DNA from: Diphasiastrum complanatum
Lineage: Eukaryota; Streptophyta; Lycopodiopsida; Lycopodiales; Lycopodiaceae
NCBI GenBank assembly: GCA_029204225.1
Contig: CM055111.1
Location: forward strand, 13,539,477 to 13,603,476
Direction: 5' to 3'
Length of the DNA stretch: 64,000 nt
The position numbers and the translations under genes were made by a program. Of this stretch, positions 43,773 through 56,457 are shown piece by piece. Numbering within the stretch: the first letter of the stretch is position 1; every line of letters starts with the position of its first letter. The notes beneath the pieces are model-generated. The model saw nothing but the letters and a program-made list of their open reading frames with translations, was not told the origin of the DNA and made no database searches.

Positions 43773-45240
43773 TAGATGAGCTAGGACCTTCGATAGGAAT
43801 AGTTGATTTGAGAACTGGAAAGTTCGATAATTCGGGATAGTCTGATAGTTCGGCTATATGAGCTTTGCCCTTACCTTTGACGTCGATAAACTGATCTTGG
43901 ATGAAGATGACATCACGGCTAGTAAATATCTTTGAAGTGACATGATTATACAACTTATAAGCTTTATCTGAAGTAGTGTAGCTGATGAAAATAGGGTTGA
44001 TACTTTGGAAGTCGAGTTTCTTCCTGAGATCATGCGGTATTTGCGCATATGCGATACATCCAAAAACTTGTAAGTTTGATAATGATGGTTTAAAACCAGT
44101 CCAAACTTCATACGGTGAGACCTTTAGTAGGACATATGTTCTGAATATAGGCTGTAGTGGAAACTGCTTCAGCCCAAAAGGACTTCGGAAGTGTCACATG
44201 GAAAAGCATACACTTTGCCGATTCGACTAAGGTTCTATTCTTTCTCTGAGCAAACCATTCGAATGAGGCAAATAAGAGGTAATGTATTGTTGCTCAATGT
44301 TGTTGTTAGGGCAATACTCCTTGAATTCGGTAGAGATGTATTCTCCCCCGTTGTCGGACCTCACTGCTTTAATTCATTTATTAGTTTGATATTCTACACG
44401 CTCTTTGCATTGTCAAAATATTTTGAAAGCCTCCGATTTTTTCTTAATGAAATAAACAGCTGTTCTTCTAGAATATTCGTCAATGAAGGCAATAAAATAC
44501 TTTGCAAGCAACGACAGAGTTTGTATTGGAGCACATATATCTAAATGAACGACGTCTAGAACATTTATTGTCATTCGAAAGCTAATTTTTTCTAGTTTAA
44601 GGACAAAAAAGGAATGTACTCTATAAGTACAATTTCTCCTAAACATAGTGAGTGCCAGATTGCAAGGACAAAGCAGATCGAAGGTCTAATCAGACCATTT
44701 CAAGAGCAAGGTAGTCAATGATGCCACATTGGAGCGTTTCGACAATTCCGAGCTGTTTTTGGCTTGTTAGGACAAAATAACTAGCAAGTGGGTGTAGAAG
44801 ACTTTTTGGCCTTGAAGTTGATTTGCAAACCTTGCAATCACTCTCAAAGGCACTCAATGAGCCATTAGAAGTGGCATTGAGGGCTATTTTTGGAAAACCG
44901 GTAGGAGTGGATGAATCTGTACTTGGTGAAGCTAGTAAATTGAATGGGTATCCAACTATAGCATTTGAAAATATAAAATGAATAGCAATCTGATGGAGAA
45001 AGAGTTTTGGGACATTGTGATAGAAGTGGAGTAGAGACTGACAACTCTTGTTGATATGAGGTCATTTGATAAGAGGGCATAATAGGCCCTATCCTTAATA
45101 AACCTACTAGTGAAGGATAGGCTCCAATGCCCATATTAGTGATGATGTAATGGCAAGAGATGGATGGGATGCGCTTCAAACATAGTATCAGACAACAAAA
45201 CAATCTAGCATGATGTCTTGAAGATGAAGCTAAACAACAT
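43773..45240 (-). pseudogene. Copia-A integrase and upstream region (copy 4)
   Basis: Inverted copy of 4,181-5,710. Motifs HLDICAPIQ, FIDEYSRRTAVYFIKKKSEA, VIFIQDQFIDVKGKGKAHIA; the same TGA pair, frameshift and TAG are present. The antisense ORF (described at 4,463) is open here on the plus strand at about 44,800-44,981. Confidence 0.82.
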
Positions 45241-45703
45241 TTGAACTAGGCCTTGAGTCGAACTACAGTAGATGGATCGAGATTCGAATCAACAAAAGTT
45301 GAGCAGCGAAAGCAAACAAGAAAAATGATTTTCTAATAATGACTTTACAATAACATTTTAGAGATCTTGCACTTAGAAAGTTTGAAAATTGATTGATTTG
45401 ATCAAAGAGTATCTATGAAAACCATGCTACTAATTTAGTAGACATTTGAGAATGCAATAGTTTTGATCAGGATGTTACCACGTAAATTTGAAAGAAAGAG
45501 ATAATAGACTTATGTGATTCAAGAGAATACAACACACGTTCAGACTAGATTGCTATTAACAATCAGTAAATAGAAGGGCTCTTGGACAAGTCTTAGTGAA
45601 CGTGCAAAAGTCCAAGTGGTTACAATAATGTAGATGGAACTTTGTATTTGAGCAGTCTCCCCTATGTTTTTCACACTACAACATCTCTTGCTCTTCATCA
45701 ATT

Positions 45704-45742
<39 letters not shown>

Positions 45743-45780
45743 TAGAGTTTCATCACTAGATTAAGCAAACTCTCTACAAG
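45241..45780. repeat. Non-coding segment with (TG)18 tract
   Basis: Inverted counterpart of 12,259-12,690, with the TG microsatellite at 45,705-45,740. Confidence 0.5.
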
Positions 45781-46538
45781 TAAAAACAATTTACTTAATG
45801 AGAATGTATGTGTGAGATACGTACGTTCTCAATTAAACACTAGAGTAAAGAAATTTAGATTTCCAACAAACTGACAGAAATTTTTGACTCATTCAATAGA
45901 TCACAAATTACTCACCATATATAAGAATCCTCACATTTCCTTATAATCTTCTAATGACAATTAAGTGTCTATTTATAATTTTTCAATCATAAAAATTTTA
46001 AATTTTATGATTCGTCAATCATAATTAGTAGGATTCCAAAATATCATGGAGGTGGTTGATCTACCTAGCCACCAACTTGGCAAAACTCTAGGGTTAGGCT
46101 AGATTGAAAAATTAGGACAAAAATGCTCAATCATCTTTCTTATTACATATTGGATTTTCACATAACTTGAGCTGGGGAAGAGCTTTTTTACATACTATTC
46201 ACCATTCCATAGTAATGCCTTATAATTTTTTAGAGTGGTTTGGTAATCTTGACTTCTTCATTATGAAACCTGTATTTTTTGTGATCCAAATGATAAGATA
46301 CCTTGTTTTTATGATAATTTATGATTTTAGGTCATGCCGGAGATTGTACCATACACGTGGGGGTTGGATCTTCATGTATATCAATAATATTTTATTGCTC
46401 TTGATTGATGTGTGTAGAATTGCTAATCTAGATCAAGTTTTGTCATCTAGTTTTGCATTCAAGCTATAATCAATCAATCAATCCCTCTTGGGAGTCATTA
46501 ATAGGCTCAAGTAAGGTTAAAAATATTGTACTTTACCA
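45781..46538 (+). mobile_element. LTR-C, copy 3 (5' end approximate)
   Basis: Ends TTTACCA at 46,538 before the primer site; contains TATATAAG at 45,918-45,925 as a likely TATA box. This is the most complete LTR-C in the window. A frame of 100 codons at 46,167-46,469 is spurious. Confidence 0.7.
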
Positions 46539-46550
46539 TGGTATCCGAGC
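46539..46550 (+). other. Primer binding site with one mismatch
   Basis: TGGTATCCGAGC differs from the initiator-Met primer site by A to C at position 8. Confidence 0.8.
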
Positions 46551-46930
46551 GAGGTACAAGAGTTAATCATTGATCATTTATACAATCCACTTTTAGCAAG
46601 TTTTTGGTGCTAAAAGCTAGAATTGGAGGGCCAACTTGAAGTTGATAGAAGGGGTGAAAATTTGGAGACCAAACTTGGTTAGGGTCATATTCCGTACTAT
46701 TCACACGTGTGGACATCTCCGTACCTCAAAATAATCTTCATTTTTTATCAGATCCAAAGAATTTCATAGCGATTGATCTTGGTGAGTTTTTTTGATGCTA
46801 GATCTAGGAAAAGCATCAATGTTTGTATGCCATTGATTAGATTGGACTTAGTGTCATCAAAACTAATGAATTTAGACTGGGATAAAGCCCTCTAAAAGTG
46901 ATTTATAGGTCTTGAAAAACCATCAAGAGG
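46551..46930 (+). mobile_element. LTR-C leader, copy 3
   Basis: Matches 355-770 and 59,097-59,432. The 85-codon frame is partly kept (SRKSINVCMPLIRLDLVSSK) but shifted near 46,790. Confidence 0.55.
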
Positions 46931-47071
46931 GAGGAGTAAGTTTTAGCCATGTTTTTGTCCAAAAATTGTGAAAATTGACTTGATTTGATAAAGCTTGGAT
47001 AGAATCTCATCGCTCCTTATGACTCTCGGTTAGCAGGGATTTGCTAAAGGAATAGGCGAAAACAATCTTAC

Positions 47072-47290
47072 GCATGATAATAGCCAACAAGCTGGAGCAG
47101 CTTATGGAGGAACAAGGTTTCTTGAGGGACGAGAATATCCAGTTGGAAAGAGAGCTTCCCAAAAGAAAGGCATGCAACAGGACAATATATGGGATGGTTA
47201 TCACATTCGGAAGCAGTTCAAGCGCAGGCAAACCTGCAGCAAGTCGTGCTTGAGAATCAAAACTTGAAACAACAATTATTTGATTTGTAG
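47072..47290 (+). pseudogene. Coiled-coil ORF fragment, copy 2
   Basis: Counterpart of 838-1,017 (KLEQLMEEQGFLRDENIQLE) and, in a neighbouring frame, ANLQQVVLENQNLKQQLFDL. Both parts are heptad-like helices, which supports one broken coiled-coil protein. Possible gag. Confidence 0.35.
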
Positions 47291-48841
47291 AGGATGCTGC
47301 GAAATTGCATGTGGGAAGTGTGAATGTTAGAAGGTGGTTTAAAAGTTATTGTTTGATGCAAGTCACTACGTAGGGTAGTTGCAAGTTGTCCTAGTTCTTT
47401 CCAGGAATCAGATGACAATAATGCTACTCTTTATGTTGAGTTTCATGAGAAGCAACAATACTTCCAGCAATAGAAACCCGATGAAGGAGGCTTACATGAT
47501 ATTTGGGTCACTGTATAGGTAATAATAAATTGGTGAGTCGTCACTCCAATAACAATTCATGACTCCATAAAAACTTTTCGAGTTGTGTCCATGTGCATTT
47601 CTCCAAATATGATATATCTGGCTTCCATACAATGTTGTTGTTGTGTTAGTTTGTTGAAAACCATGTTTTTGCGTGAATGTCGTAAGATGGTTGGCATATT
47701 GTTGCAAGCAAGCATATTGATATTGAAGTCTCCACGAGAATTAGTTTCACAATTTGATAAGTACTATTTAGATTGCAAGAAAGAGATATCCATTGAAGTT
47801 TGAAGAGTAAAAGTACCATTTTTGAAGCCAATAAAGTTAAATTGAAGAAGAAAGCAACCTTAAAATGAACTTTTCATACAATATCGACCAAAGAGAGAAA
47901 TTATCTAATATCAAAAGATCTCTGATATATCTGTCTGCCGCAATGAGAAATCTTAAAAGTATTTTCACATGAATAAAATTCCATCATCAACTGCACAAAG
48001 TTGACATACACCTCAAAGTATACTATGTGAGAGCTTTGGCAGAGAAAAACATAGGCAAATCAGTTTGTTACGATTGATATATGCCAATTGAGGTATAATA
48101 TGATAAATATCCCAAACTATTTAGAACACGAGAGATTCCATAGATAATGAGTTTTGGCTATGAGACACACTCGTCTCTAGATAAACTCCCTTTTCAAAGA
48201 CAAAACTATTGATGGCTTTTTTATATCCCTTCCTTCCCACTCCACGCAATCTTATCATTTGTGTCATTTGGGTCTTAGACTATCATGAAGAAGACTATTT
48301 GAGACTTTATGATAGCATTCTTGATTGATACTTGGTGAATTTCACCTAATAGTTAACAAGAACAAGAAGCTCACTTTTAAAATTTCAATGGTAATCCATG
48401 AGATTTTCTTTCTGTATATGCCTTGGCCACAAAGGTTTAACCTAAATCTGCTCTCACAACCAATAGATGATGATGCAATGAAAAATAAATGTTATAGCTC
48501 ATAGGCCTCATGTCAGTGAGCCAAATTTCACTTCCAAGTTCACAATCAAGAAGTTGCATGAAGGTATTCAAGTGCCACCCTTTGAGTCTATGAAGGTTTG
48601 ACAATCAATGGACTCACAAGGGCCTACAATACAACTCTTCCTAACCAAGTCACTGGAAATGTTTAACCCAAGATTTGATCATGGGATTGGATTTCAACTT
48701 TGTAGGGATAGTTGGCTCAATAATCGGTTCTATACTTCTAAGACCAATATCAATGAATCATTGTGAGCTTCTATCATCTCATCTTCACACGGGTGAAGAG
48801 CCTTTTTTCTCTGAATATGCAAATATTCGGAACGTAGAGAA
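47291..48841 (+). repeat. Dispersed repeat R1, copy 2
   Basis: Matches 1,020-2,280 but keeps the 311 bp between AAAACT hexamers (47,259-47,264 and 47,570-47,575) that copy 1 lost. Interrupted at 48,841 by the next element. Confidence 0.6.
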
Positions 48842-49286
48842 GCTCTTGTTTTCTTGTGATTTTGTTTATTAGTAGATCTGTAGAAATTGCCAATTTTGAA
48901 ATCAGTTTCAGAACTTGGTATCAGAGCCTCGGTTTTTGGGAGAATCATTGTTAGTATAATAGATTCAGAGCTTTAGGTTGAAGGGAGTACAAAAAAGAAA
49001 TTTTCAAGCAATCAAAGAGAATTCAAAAAAATTCATAGTGATATATTATAGAATTCTATCAAAAGCAGGATTTGTAGATCTAAGAATTACAAATTGCTTG
49101 TTTTAGATCTAAGAATTACAAATTCCTATTTTTTGCATGTTTTTGGTCAGATAGACATGTGACGCTCTATAGTGAAGTTGATATTGTGGAGACATTGGAT
49201 TTTCACAATACTAGCTATGTAAAATTCCACTTGTAAGTGATGACATGTGTCTAGATGCTTAGCCCTATGCCTAATAGTGTAAATTC
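48842..49286 (+). mobile_element. Another Copia LTR end, primer site and leader
   Basis: TGGTATCAGAGC at 48,916-48,927 is preceded by an LTR-like end (TTTCAGAAC) and followed by a leader (CTCGGTTTTTGGGAGAATC) unlike LTR-C. This is a different Copia family. A 20 bp repeat (AGATCTAAGAATTACAAATT) occurs twice at about 49,078-49,128. Confidence 0.65.
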
Positions 49287-49530
49287 TGTTGGGAAAATAG
49301 AGGGAGAGAAGTGAGTAAGCGACTTATCGAGCGCAACAGAATCATCCTCCTTTCCTAATGCATGACTACGCGTATCAATATTGAACAAAACATAATGACA
49401 GAAGTCATGTTCAATCGTTTAGCAACCAGCTTTGAAATCGTTAGCAGTAAAGTGATTTTATAGCCAAACAATGAAGTATAAGAGATTTATCAGCTACAAA
49501 CAATCACAGAGATGCATACATTTTGACTGG
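49287..49530 (-). mobile_element. Copia-A-type LTR 3' end (inverted)
   Basis: Reverse complement of about 8,710-8,951, starting TGTTGGGAAAATAGAGGG; the flank 49,200-49,286 is shared with 8,952-9,035. Passes into R1 at about 49,531. Confidence 0.75.
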
Positions 49531-50770
49531 CTTTCATACAATGTTGTTGTTGTGATAGTTTGTTGAAAACCATGTTTTTGCATGAATGTCGTAAGATGGT
49601 TGGCATGATTGTTGCAAGCAAGCATATTGATATTGAAGTCTCCACGAGAATTAGTTTCACAATTTGATAAGTACTATTTAGATTGCAAGAAAGAGATATC
49701 CATTGAAGTTTGAAGGGTAAAAGTACCATTTTTGAAGCCAATAAAGTTAAATTGAAGGAAGAAAGCAACCTTGAGTTGAACTTTTCATACAATATCGACC
49801 AAAGAAAGAAATTATCTAATATCAAAAGTTCTCTGATATATCTATCTGCCCCAATGAGAAATCTTAAAAGTATTTTCACATGAATAAAATTCCATCATCA
49901 ACTGCACAAAGTTGACATACACCTCAAAGTATACTATGTGAGAGCTTTGGCAGATAAAAACATAGGCAAATCAGTTTGTTACGATTGATATATGCCAATT
50001 GAGGTATAATATGATAAATATCCCAAACTTTTTAGAACAAGAGAGATTCCATAGATAATGAGTTTTACCTATGAGGCACACTCGTCTTTGGATAAACTCC
50101 CTTTTCAAAGAAAAAACTATTGACGGCTTTTTTAGATCCCTTCCTTCCCACTCCACGCAATCTTATCATTTGTGTCATTTGTGTCCTAAACTATCATGAA
50201 GAAGATTATTTGAGACTATATGATAACATTCTTCATTGTTACTTGGTGAATTTCACCTAACAGTTAACAAGAACAAGAAGCTCGCTTTTATATTTTCAAT
50301 GGGAATCCATGAGATTTTCTTTCTGTATATGCCTTGGCCACAAAGGTTTAACCTAAATCTGCTCTCACAACCAATAGATGATGATGCAATGAAAAATAAA
50401 TGTTATAGCTCATAGGCCTCATGTCAGTGAGCCAAATTTCACTTCCAAGTTCACAATCAAGAAGTTGCATGAAGGTATTCAAGTGCCACCCTTTGAGTCT
50501 ATGAAGGTTTGACAATCAATGGACTCACAAGGGCCTACAATACAACTCTTCCTAACCAAGTCACTGGAAATGTTTAACCCAAGATTTGATCATGGGATTG
50601 GATTTCAACTTTGTAGGGATAGTTGGCTCAATAATCGGTTCTATACTTCTAAGACCAATATCAATGAATCATTGTGAGCTTCTATCATCTCATCTTCACA
50701 TGGGTGAAGAGCCTTTTTTCTCTGAATATGCAAATATTCTCAACGTAGAGAAGCAAAAAGTCATTGGTTT
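49531..50770 (+). repeat. Dispersed repeat R1, copy 3
   Basis: Direct repeat of 47,630-48,840, 1.9 kb downstream, very similar to it. No intact gene. Confidence 0.65.
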
Positions 50771-51310
50771 TTAAAGCCTTTATGATGGCTATGTGGATCA
50801 TGTGATGGAGATAATCCTGTTATACATGCTTATTCACGATCTTGAAATGTGAATGTATAAGGATTTGCCACCTATTTGCACAGAATATAGGATCTAGAGA
50901 AGTTTACAAGAACAATGTCAAAAATTGTTGTACTTATTTGTTTCTAAGGACAATGTCCCAAATGGACCTGCAACTGATTATAATCTGATTGACTATACTG
51001 GCCTTTCTTATGCCACATATGTAGTAGTGTCTACATTGCGGATGTTAACCTATCCTAGGGATCTTCATAACACGAGAGTTGCACTTCAACTTTCTTTTTT
51101 TCCAAAATCTACCCAGTGCATTCAGATCTATAGCTGCTGCTAATTCTAGTATACCCCAAATCAATCAACCACATGTCCTTTTGATGCCCAACATAGTCAA
51201 TAATACCTACAAAAGGTGTACACGTCAATCCCATAGAGGTTCAGATATCATGATACCAGATGTGCATTTTAAAGCTAAAAGCATTTTCTGCATTTGATGT
51301 GTAAGCAATA
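50771..51310 (+). repeat. Dispersed repeat R2, copy 3
   Basis: Follows R1 as at 2,300-2,860. The match ends at about 51,317, where unrelated sequence starts. Confidence 0.6.
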
Positions 51311-51855
51311 GTACACTATATGAGGTTGCACATCTTGGGTGCATTTGAGCTTTGTGGCAGAATCCAGCGATTTAATTAGCCTCATTGCTCCTCGGAAGAA
51401 CGAACAAGAAATGACAAAGAGAAATATGTAAGCAACTCCATGGCTTTTAAAATAGATGGATACCAAAGGAGACATCTCAATGTGTAAAGTAGTGCTTTAT
51501 GTGATTGAACAACTGCAGCAAGAGCTTGTGCTTGGTCCTCAAGAGCTTGTGGTTGGGCCTAAAGGCAATGCCATTCAAGCAACTACATGAATAGGCTTGC
51601 ATTTAGCCTCACCACTAGGATTACTTACATATTGAAACTAAGATTGAATTCGACATCAATGTCAACTTTGCCGCACCCATACTTAAAATAATAAAATCCA
51701 TGCAAAACAATACAAAACTTTGGATTAGGTGACATCTCAATATTGCAAGTCTCATGAGAGGCTTGAACAACAGGAAGGAGATTTGCACGAAAAACATCAC
51801 TTGCACATTCTGAAGCTGATGACTATAACAAATAAGTAGACAGGACTAAAGTTCT
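51311..51855 (-). other. Unidentified, weakly coding-like on minus strand
   Basis: A minus frame reads QPQALEDQAQALAAVVQSHK followed by LLYTLRCLLWYPSILKAMEL without a stop until SSEEQ; other parts are non-coding. No family recognised. It could be a host gene fragment. Confidence 0.25.
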
Positions 51856-54327
51856 CATGACCTTATTATAAAAGGTAACAGGTCGATTTGAGCCCTACCA
51901 TAGATACTACATTGTTTAAGCGAAGGCAAAGTGCACTTGTCATATTTTGTAATAGGAAATGAGGAATGGGATACTCATGTCACAATAATATTCATGTTTA
52001 AAACAATTGTCCCTGTACCACAACAAGAGCCGTTTTTTAATTTTGAAGTGGTCTGCTATCAATGTTCAGATTGTTGAATCTTATGCAAGTTGATAAGAAG
52101 GACTAGTTGGTAATTAGTAGCATTAATAAAGTAACTATCATTGAGGTAGTGAATAGAATTATTAAACATATTAAGAAGGTCCCATCTTTGTAGTCTACTA
52201 GCTAGCGTCATGCAAAAAGTTATACTGAAAATTTAAAAAAAGTAAAGGCTGCACCATATTGGCGAGCAAAAAAACCCATTGGAATACATGTAACAGATTT
52301 CCCTTTGCAATATCTCCTGCATATTTTCACATAACCAGCTCATAATAAGTTTTATCCTGTTTTTATCAAAATACAATAGAATTATGAATCAGATTTGTCC
52401 ATAAATGATTTATGAATCAAGACCTATATTCTTTGCTTGTGTACTCTACTTTTTGTACAGTGCAAAGGCTATAGAGGAAGGTAGAGGTAGCTTGAGCCAC
52501 AAAACAAAAGAACGTGTAGGAAAAAAATAGGACTGAAAAGCTTACTCGTATTTATGAAGAAAACTCGCTCGAACCCAAGCTTGCTTGAGGCCCGCAGTCC
52601 GCTAGCTTCAATCAGATTCGTTGACATAGAAAATACTCTTGTCCAATGGAATCCAAATGTTATAGAGTTTAATGGCAAACAGTATATTAATAATTGGACT
52701 AATGTTTCAATGTTGTTGGTGATATTAGCATTATTTGTCGAGCATGAAACACAAATGGACAAAGGAACCAAAAGGTCCATGCTTAACTTCAACTGTTCTC
52801 TTTAGATTGGATTTCTCTTAGTAATTTTCTGGCTTGGTTGTTGTTAAGTTCGATTATGATCTTCTACTTGCACTTCTAGATGCAGTTAATAATCAGAAAT
52901 TTAGATATACTAATAAGAGAACTAAGTCCATTAGAACTTGTTAGAAACAAGAGGGGGAAGAAGTGGACCCCACCATTCTTATGATGATGTTAATAATAGT
53001 TATCCATTGTGTGGACCTTTCATTTATGAGTAGGTGCAAAAGAATTGAAAGTAATCGACTGCATGCATCATGATATAGGGGAAAGCAAAAATTATGATTG
53101 AAACTACTTAAACTATCTCATGAGCAATTAATCATGGAAACAATGTAAAACTACCAACTTGAGATTTGTACAAAAGCGGTGTACAAAAGAGGACACCACC
53201 CAAAAGCTCCACGTGAATGGATTTCCATGCAAAGATCCTGCTCAAGTGCAAGCATCAGACTTCGCATCTGATTCTCTGAAGAAACCCGAAAATACTTCCA
53301 ATGCACTAGGCGTAGCAGTTACACCGGCCAACGTCCTCACCTTCGGAGGTCTCAACACTCAGGGGGTCTTCACAGCTCGAATCGACTTCGCACCCCACGA
53401 CCTCAACCCTCCCCATGTGCTGCACCCCCGCGCCCCTGAGATTCTCTTCCTCGCAAAGGGCACGCTCCTTGTAGGTTTCGTCACCAGCACGTCGGACAAT
53501 AAACTCTTCGCGCAAACGATTAAAGCCGGGGAGCTGTTCATCTTCCCCAGAGGCCTCGTGCATTTCCAGCTCAATGTCGGCTACGGCGCAGTTGTGGCTT
53601 TCTCTGCCTTCAACGCAAGTTGCAGAGGCGCTCTTTGCCTCCACCCCACCTATCGATGACGCCGTATTAGAGAGGGCATTGCAGCTGAACGCTGCGGATG
53701 TGCAGCGTCTCAGATCTCTGATCAGCAAAACATAATTAGCAACATTGTGATCTTAGTAAAGCTATGCCCTGAGACTAAATATATATAGCATTCGTGCACA
53801 CGATGTATAAGTTAAGGACGACGTCTGAAGTAAGACAGATATAAAATTTCTGTTGATAAATTATTCATTTGGTTCCGTGCTCTGCTTCAATGATAAATAA
53901 AATTGCTCGATCTCATTGTCTAATTTTATGCTCTATGATTTTACATTGAGATTACTGCAGCTTACACAATGTTGCATTGCCCTTTGAGCCTGGCTTCTTG
54001 AAAGCTTAGCACTTTTGCTTTTGAAGATAATTTAATTAGAACAACGTAAGTCATGTAGTATCCTATGGCTCGAGTTGCAGATTGGAAGGTTAACACTCTT
54101 GCTTTCAAAGGCATGAGATATGGACCTGTTATTTATATATTTTTAGCACTAGTTGTTTGTTATGAATATGAAGAAGTGTACGTTTTTTTATTCCTTAGCA
54201 ACCTCCCATTGATTAAGCATCTACAGGTATGTCATGAATTTATTTCATATTATACTAGATCGCATTTAAGGGGTCAAATGTAGGAAAACTTGTTGTTTCT
54301 TCAAAGCTTCTAGTTTAAATATGGTCT
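51856..54327. repeat. DupG copy 2 (inverted partner of 19,850-23,200)
   Basis: High identity to copy 1 in inverse orientation. Lacks 867 bp that cover the 5' flank and signal peptide of the germin-like gene. Contains the inverted X repeat at about 52,600-52,800. At 54,327 it joins Copia-A directly. Confidence 0.85.
53190..53735 (+). pseudogene. Germin-like protein pseudogene (copy 2)
   Basis: Cupin part of the germin-like protein. The promoter, start codon and signal peptide are deleted; the first kept residues are before TTQKLHVNGFPCKD, where copy 1 has a stop. Box 2 is complete (PRGLVHFQLN). Box 1 carries one extra codon (PPHVLHPRAPEI), so the metal-binding HxH becomes HxxH. A 20 bp deletion after AFSAFN shifts the frame and brings an early TGA at about 53,660. 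The original stop is at 53,735. An upstream ATG (53,159) opens the frame with non-germin sequence. Confidence 0.9.
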
Positions 54328-55444
54328 TGCAAGGTTTGCAAATCCACTTCAAGGCCCAAAAGTCTTCTAGGCCCACTTGCTAGTTATTTTGTCCTAACAA
54401 GCCAAAAACGGCTCGGAATTGTCGAAACGCTCCAATGTGGCATCATTGACTACCTTGCTCTTGAAATGGTCTGATTAGACCTTCGATCTACTTTCTCCTT
54501 GCAATCTGGCACTCACTATGTTTAGGAGAAGTTGTACTTATAGGGTACATTCCTTTTTTGTCCTTAAACTAGAGAAAATTAGCTTTCGAATGAGCAAAAA
54601 TGTTCTAGACGTTGTTCATTTAGATATATGTGCTCCAATACAAACTCTATCATTGCTTGATGCAAAATATTTTATTGCGTTCATTGACGAATATTCTAGA
54701 AGAACAGTTGTTTATTTCATTAAGAAAAAATCGGAGGCTTTCAAAATATTTTGACACTTCAAAGAGCGTGTAGAATATCAAACTAGTAAATGAATTAAAG
54801 CACTAAGGGCCGACAACGGGGGAGAACACATCTCTACCGAATTCAAGGAGTATTGCCTTAACAACGACATTGAGCAACAATACATTACCTCCTATTTCCC
54901 TCATTCGAATAGTTTGCTCAGAGAAAGAACAGAACGTTAGTCGAATCGGCAAAGTGTATGCTTTGCCATGCGACACTTCCGAAGTCCTTTTGGGCTGAAG
55001 CAATTTCCACTACAGCCTGTATTCAGAACATATGTCCTACTAAAGGTCTCTCAGACAGAACACCATATGAAGTTTGGACAGGCTCCAAACCATCGTCATC
55101 AAACTTACAAGTTTTTGAATGTATCGCATATGCGCAAATTCCACATGATCTCAGGAAGAAACTCGACTTCCAAAGTATCAACTCTATTTTCATCAGCTAC
55201 ACTACTTCAGATAAAGTTTATAAGTTGTATGATCATGTCGAGTCGAAGATATTTACTAGCCACGATGTCATCTTCATCGGAGATCAGTTTATCGACCTCA
55301 AAGGTAAGGGCAAAGCTCATATAGCCGACCTCAAATGGTAAGGGCAAAGCTCATATAGCCGAACTATCAGACTCTCCCAAATTATCGAACTTTCCAGTTC
55401 TCAAATCAACTATTCCTATTCAAGGTCCTCGCTCATCTACTCCA
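54328..55444 (+). pseudogene. Copia-A integrase (copy 5)
   Basis: Begins inside the pre-integrase region (KSLLGPLASYFVL-like). Motifs HLDICAPIQTLSLLDAKYFI, RADNGGEHI, TPYEVWTGSKPS, FISYTTSDKVYKLYDH. It has the same shared TGA pair and frameshift/TAG as the other copies. Ends at CTCCA 55,440-55,444. Confidence 0.83.
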
Positions 55445-56457
55445 TGTTGGATTATTCTTCATCCCACTGTTTATCTAGCTCTATGGAATTTTTCATGTCT
55501 TTATACAGTCTGCAGAATCACAAGTATTTTTACACAGTCTGCAAAAATACACGAAGTTTGGCAACAGCGTCACATTTTCTCTCTCTACAAACCCAACAGT
55601 GTCGCTTGTCAAGAATCTCAGGTAAGAATATAGTGTCAAATTTTTTGCATTTTTCATTTGTCAAAAATTACGTGTACAAAATGCAATGTCGCCTTTTTTG
55701 CATTTTTCGCCTGTCAGAAATTACGTGCAAAAATGCAGTGTCACAGACTGTTTACGGCCAATTGTCCCGCTTATCAGCAAGTAACTTTTGAAAAAAACTG
55801 GATGAATGCCAGCGAACACCAGCCAACTGGCAATCACATTTGACGGCCTTATTACTTAGTATAAATCAGCTGTTCGTACATTTCATTATCAAGGTAAGAT
55901 CAACATTGTGAATTGTGAAGGAGTTGAGTGTTATTACACTACGCTTCCTATGCTCTCATCAAGCAGATTGTTCACAATCAGAAAGTATTGTTGTTAGTTC
56001 TCTATCAAGCTTTCAAGCTTGAAATCTCTTGAGCATTCTAGCTCAATCTTTTAGAGATTTTAGAGTTGCTATTGCGCTACTGCTTATCAGCAGAGTTGCT
56101 TATTTCAGACTTATTCTCAGTTACTTAGAGACAACTTTAGAGTGCGTGATTTCTATCCGCTATTGTCTTGCACTCATTAGCATCTGTTCTTGTTTTTCTT
56201 AATCAATATTATTTCCTTGTTGCATTCAGTTTGTGTCAGAATGCATGCATCTCTGTATTGCTTTTGTAACTGATATAAATTATCTGAGAATCCAATACTT
56301 TATGTTTGGCTACGTAATTACTTAGTATCTAGCGAAAGCTAGTTGCTAAAAATTGGACATGATTTCCATCACTACTGCTTTGTTCAATTTTTGATAGGTG
56401 TACTCATGCATTGGAAGTAGGAAGTTTTCGCATTCTATTACTCACCTATTTTTGAGA
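55445..56457 (+). mobile_element. LTR-N, copy 4
   Basis: 1,013 bp from TGTTGG to GAGA (terminal CA mutated) followed by CTCCA at 56,458-56,462. One U3 tandem unit is shorter than in copy 1. Confidence 0.9.

Noticed and set aside
46167-46469. 100-codon ORF
   Set aside because: Lies entirely inside LTR-C and is broken in the other LTR-C copies.
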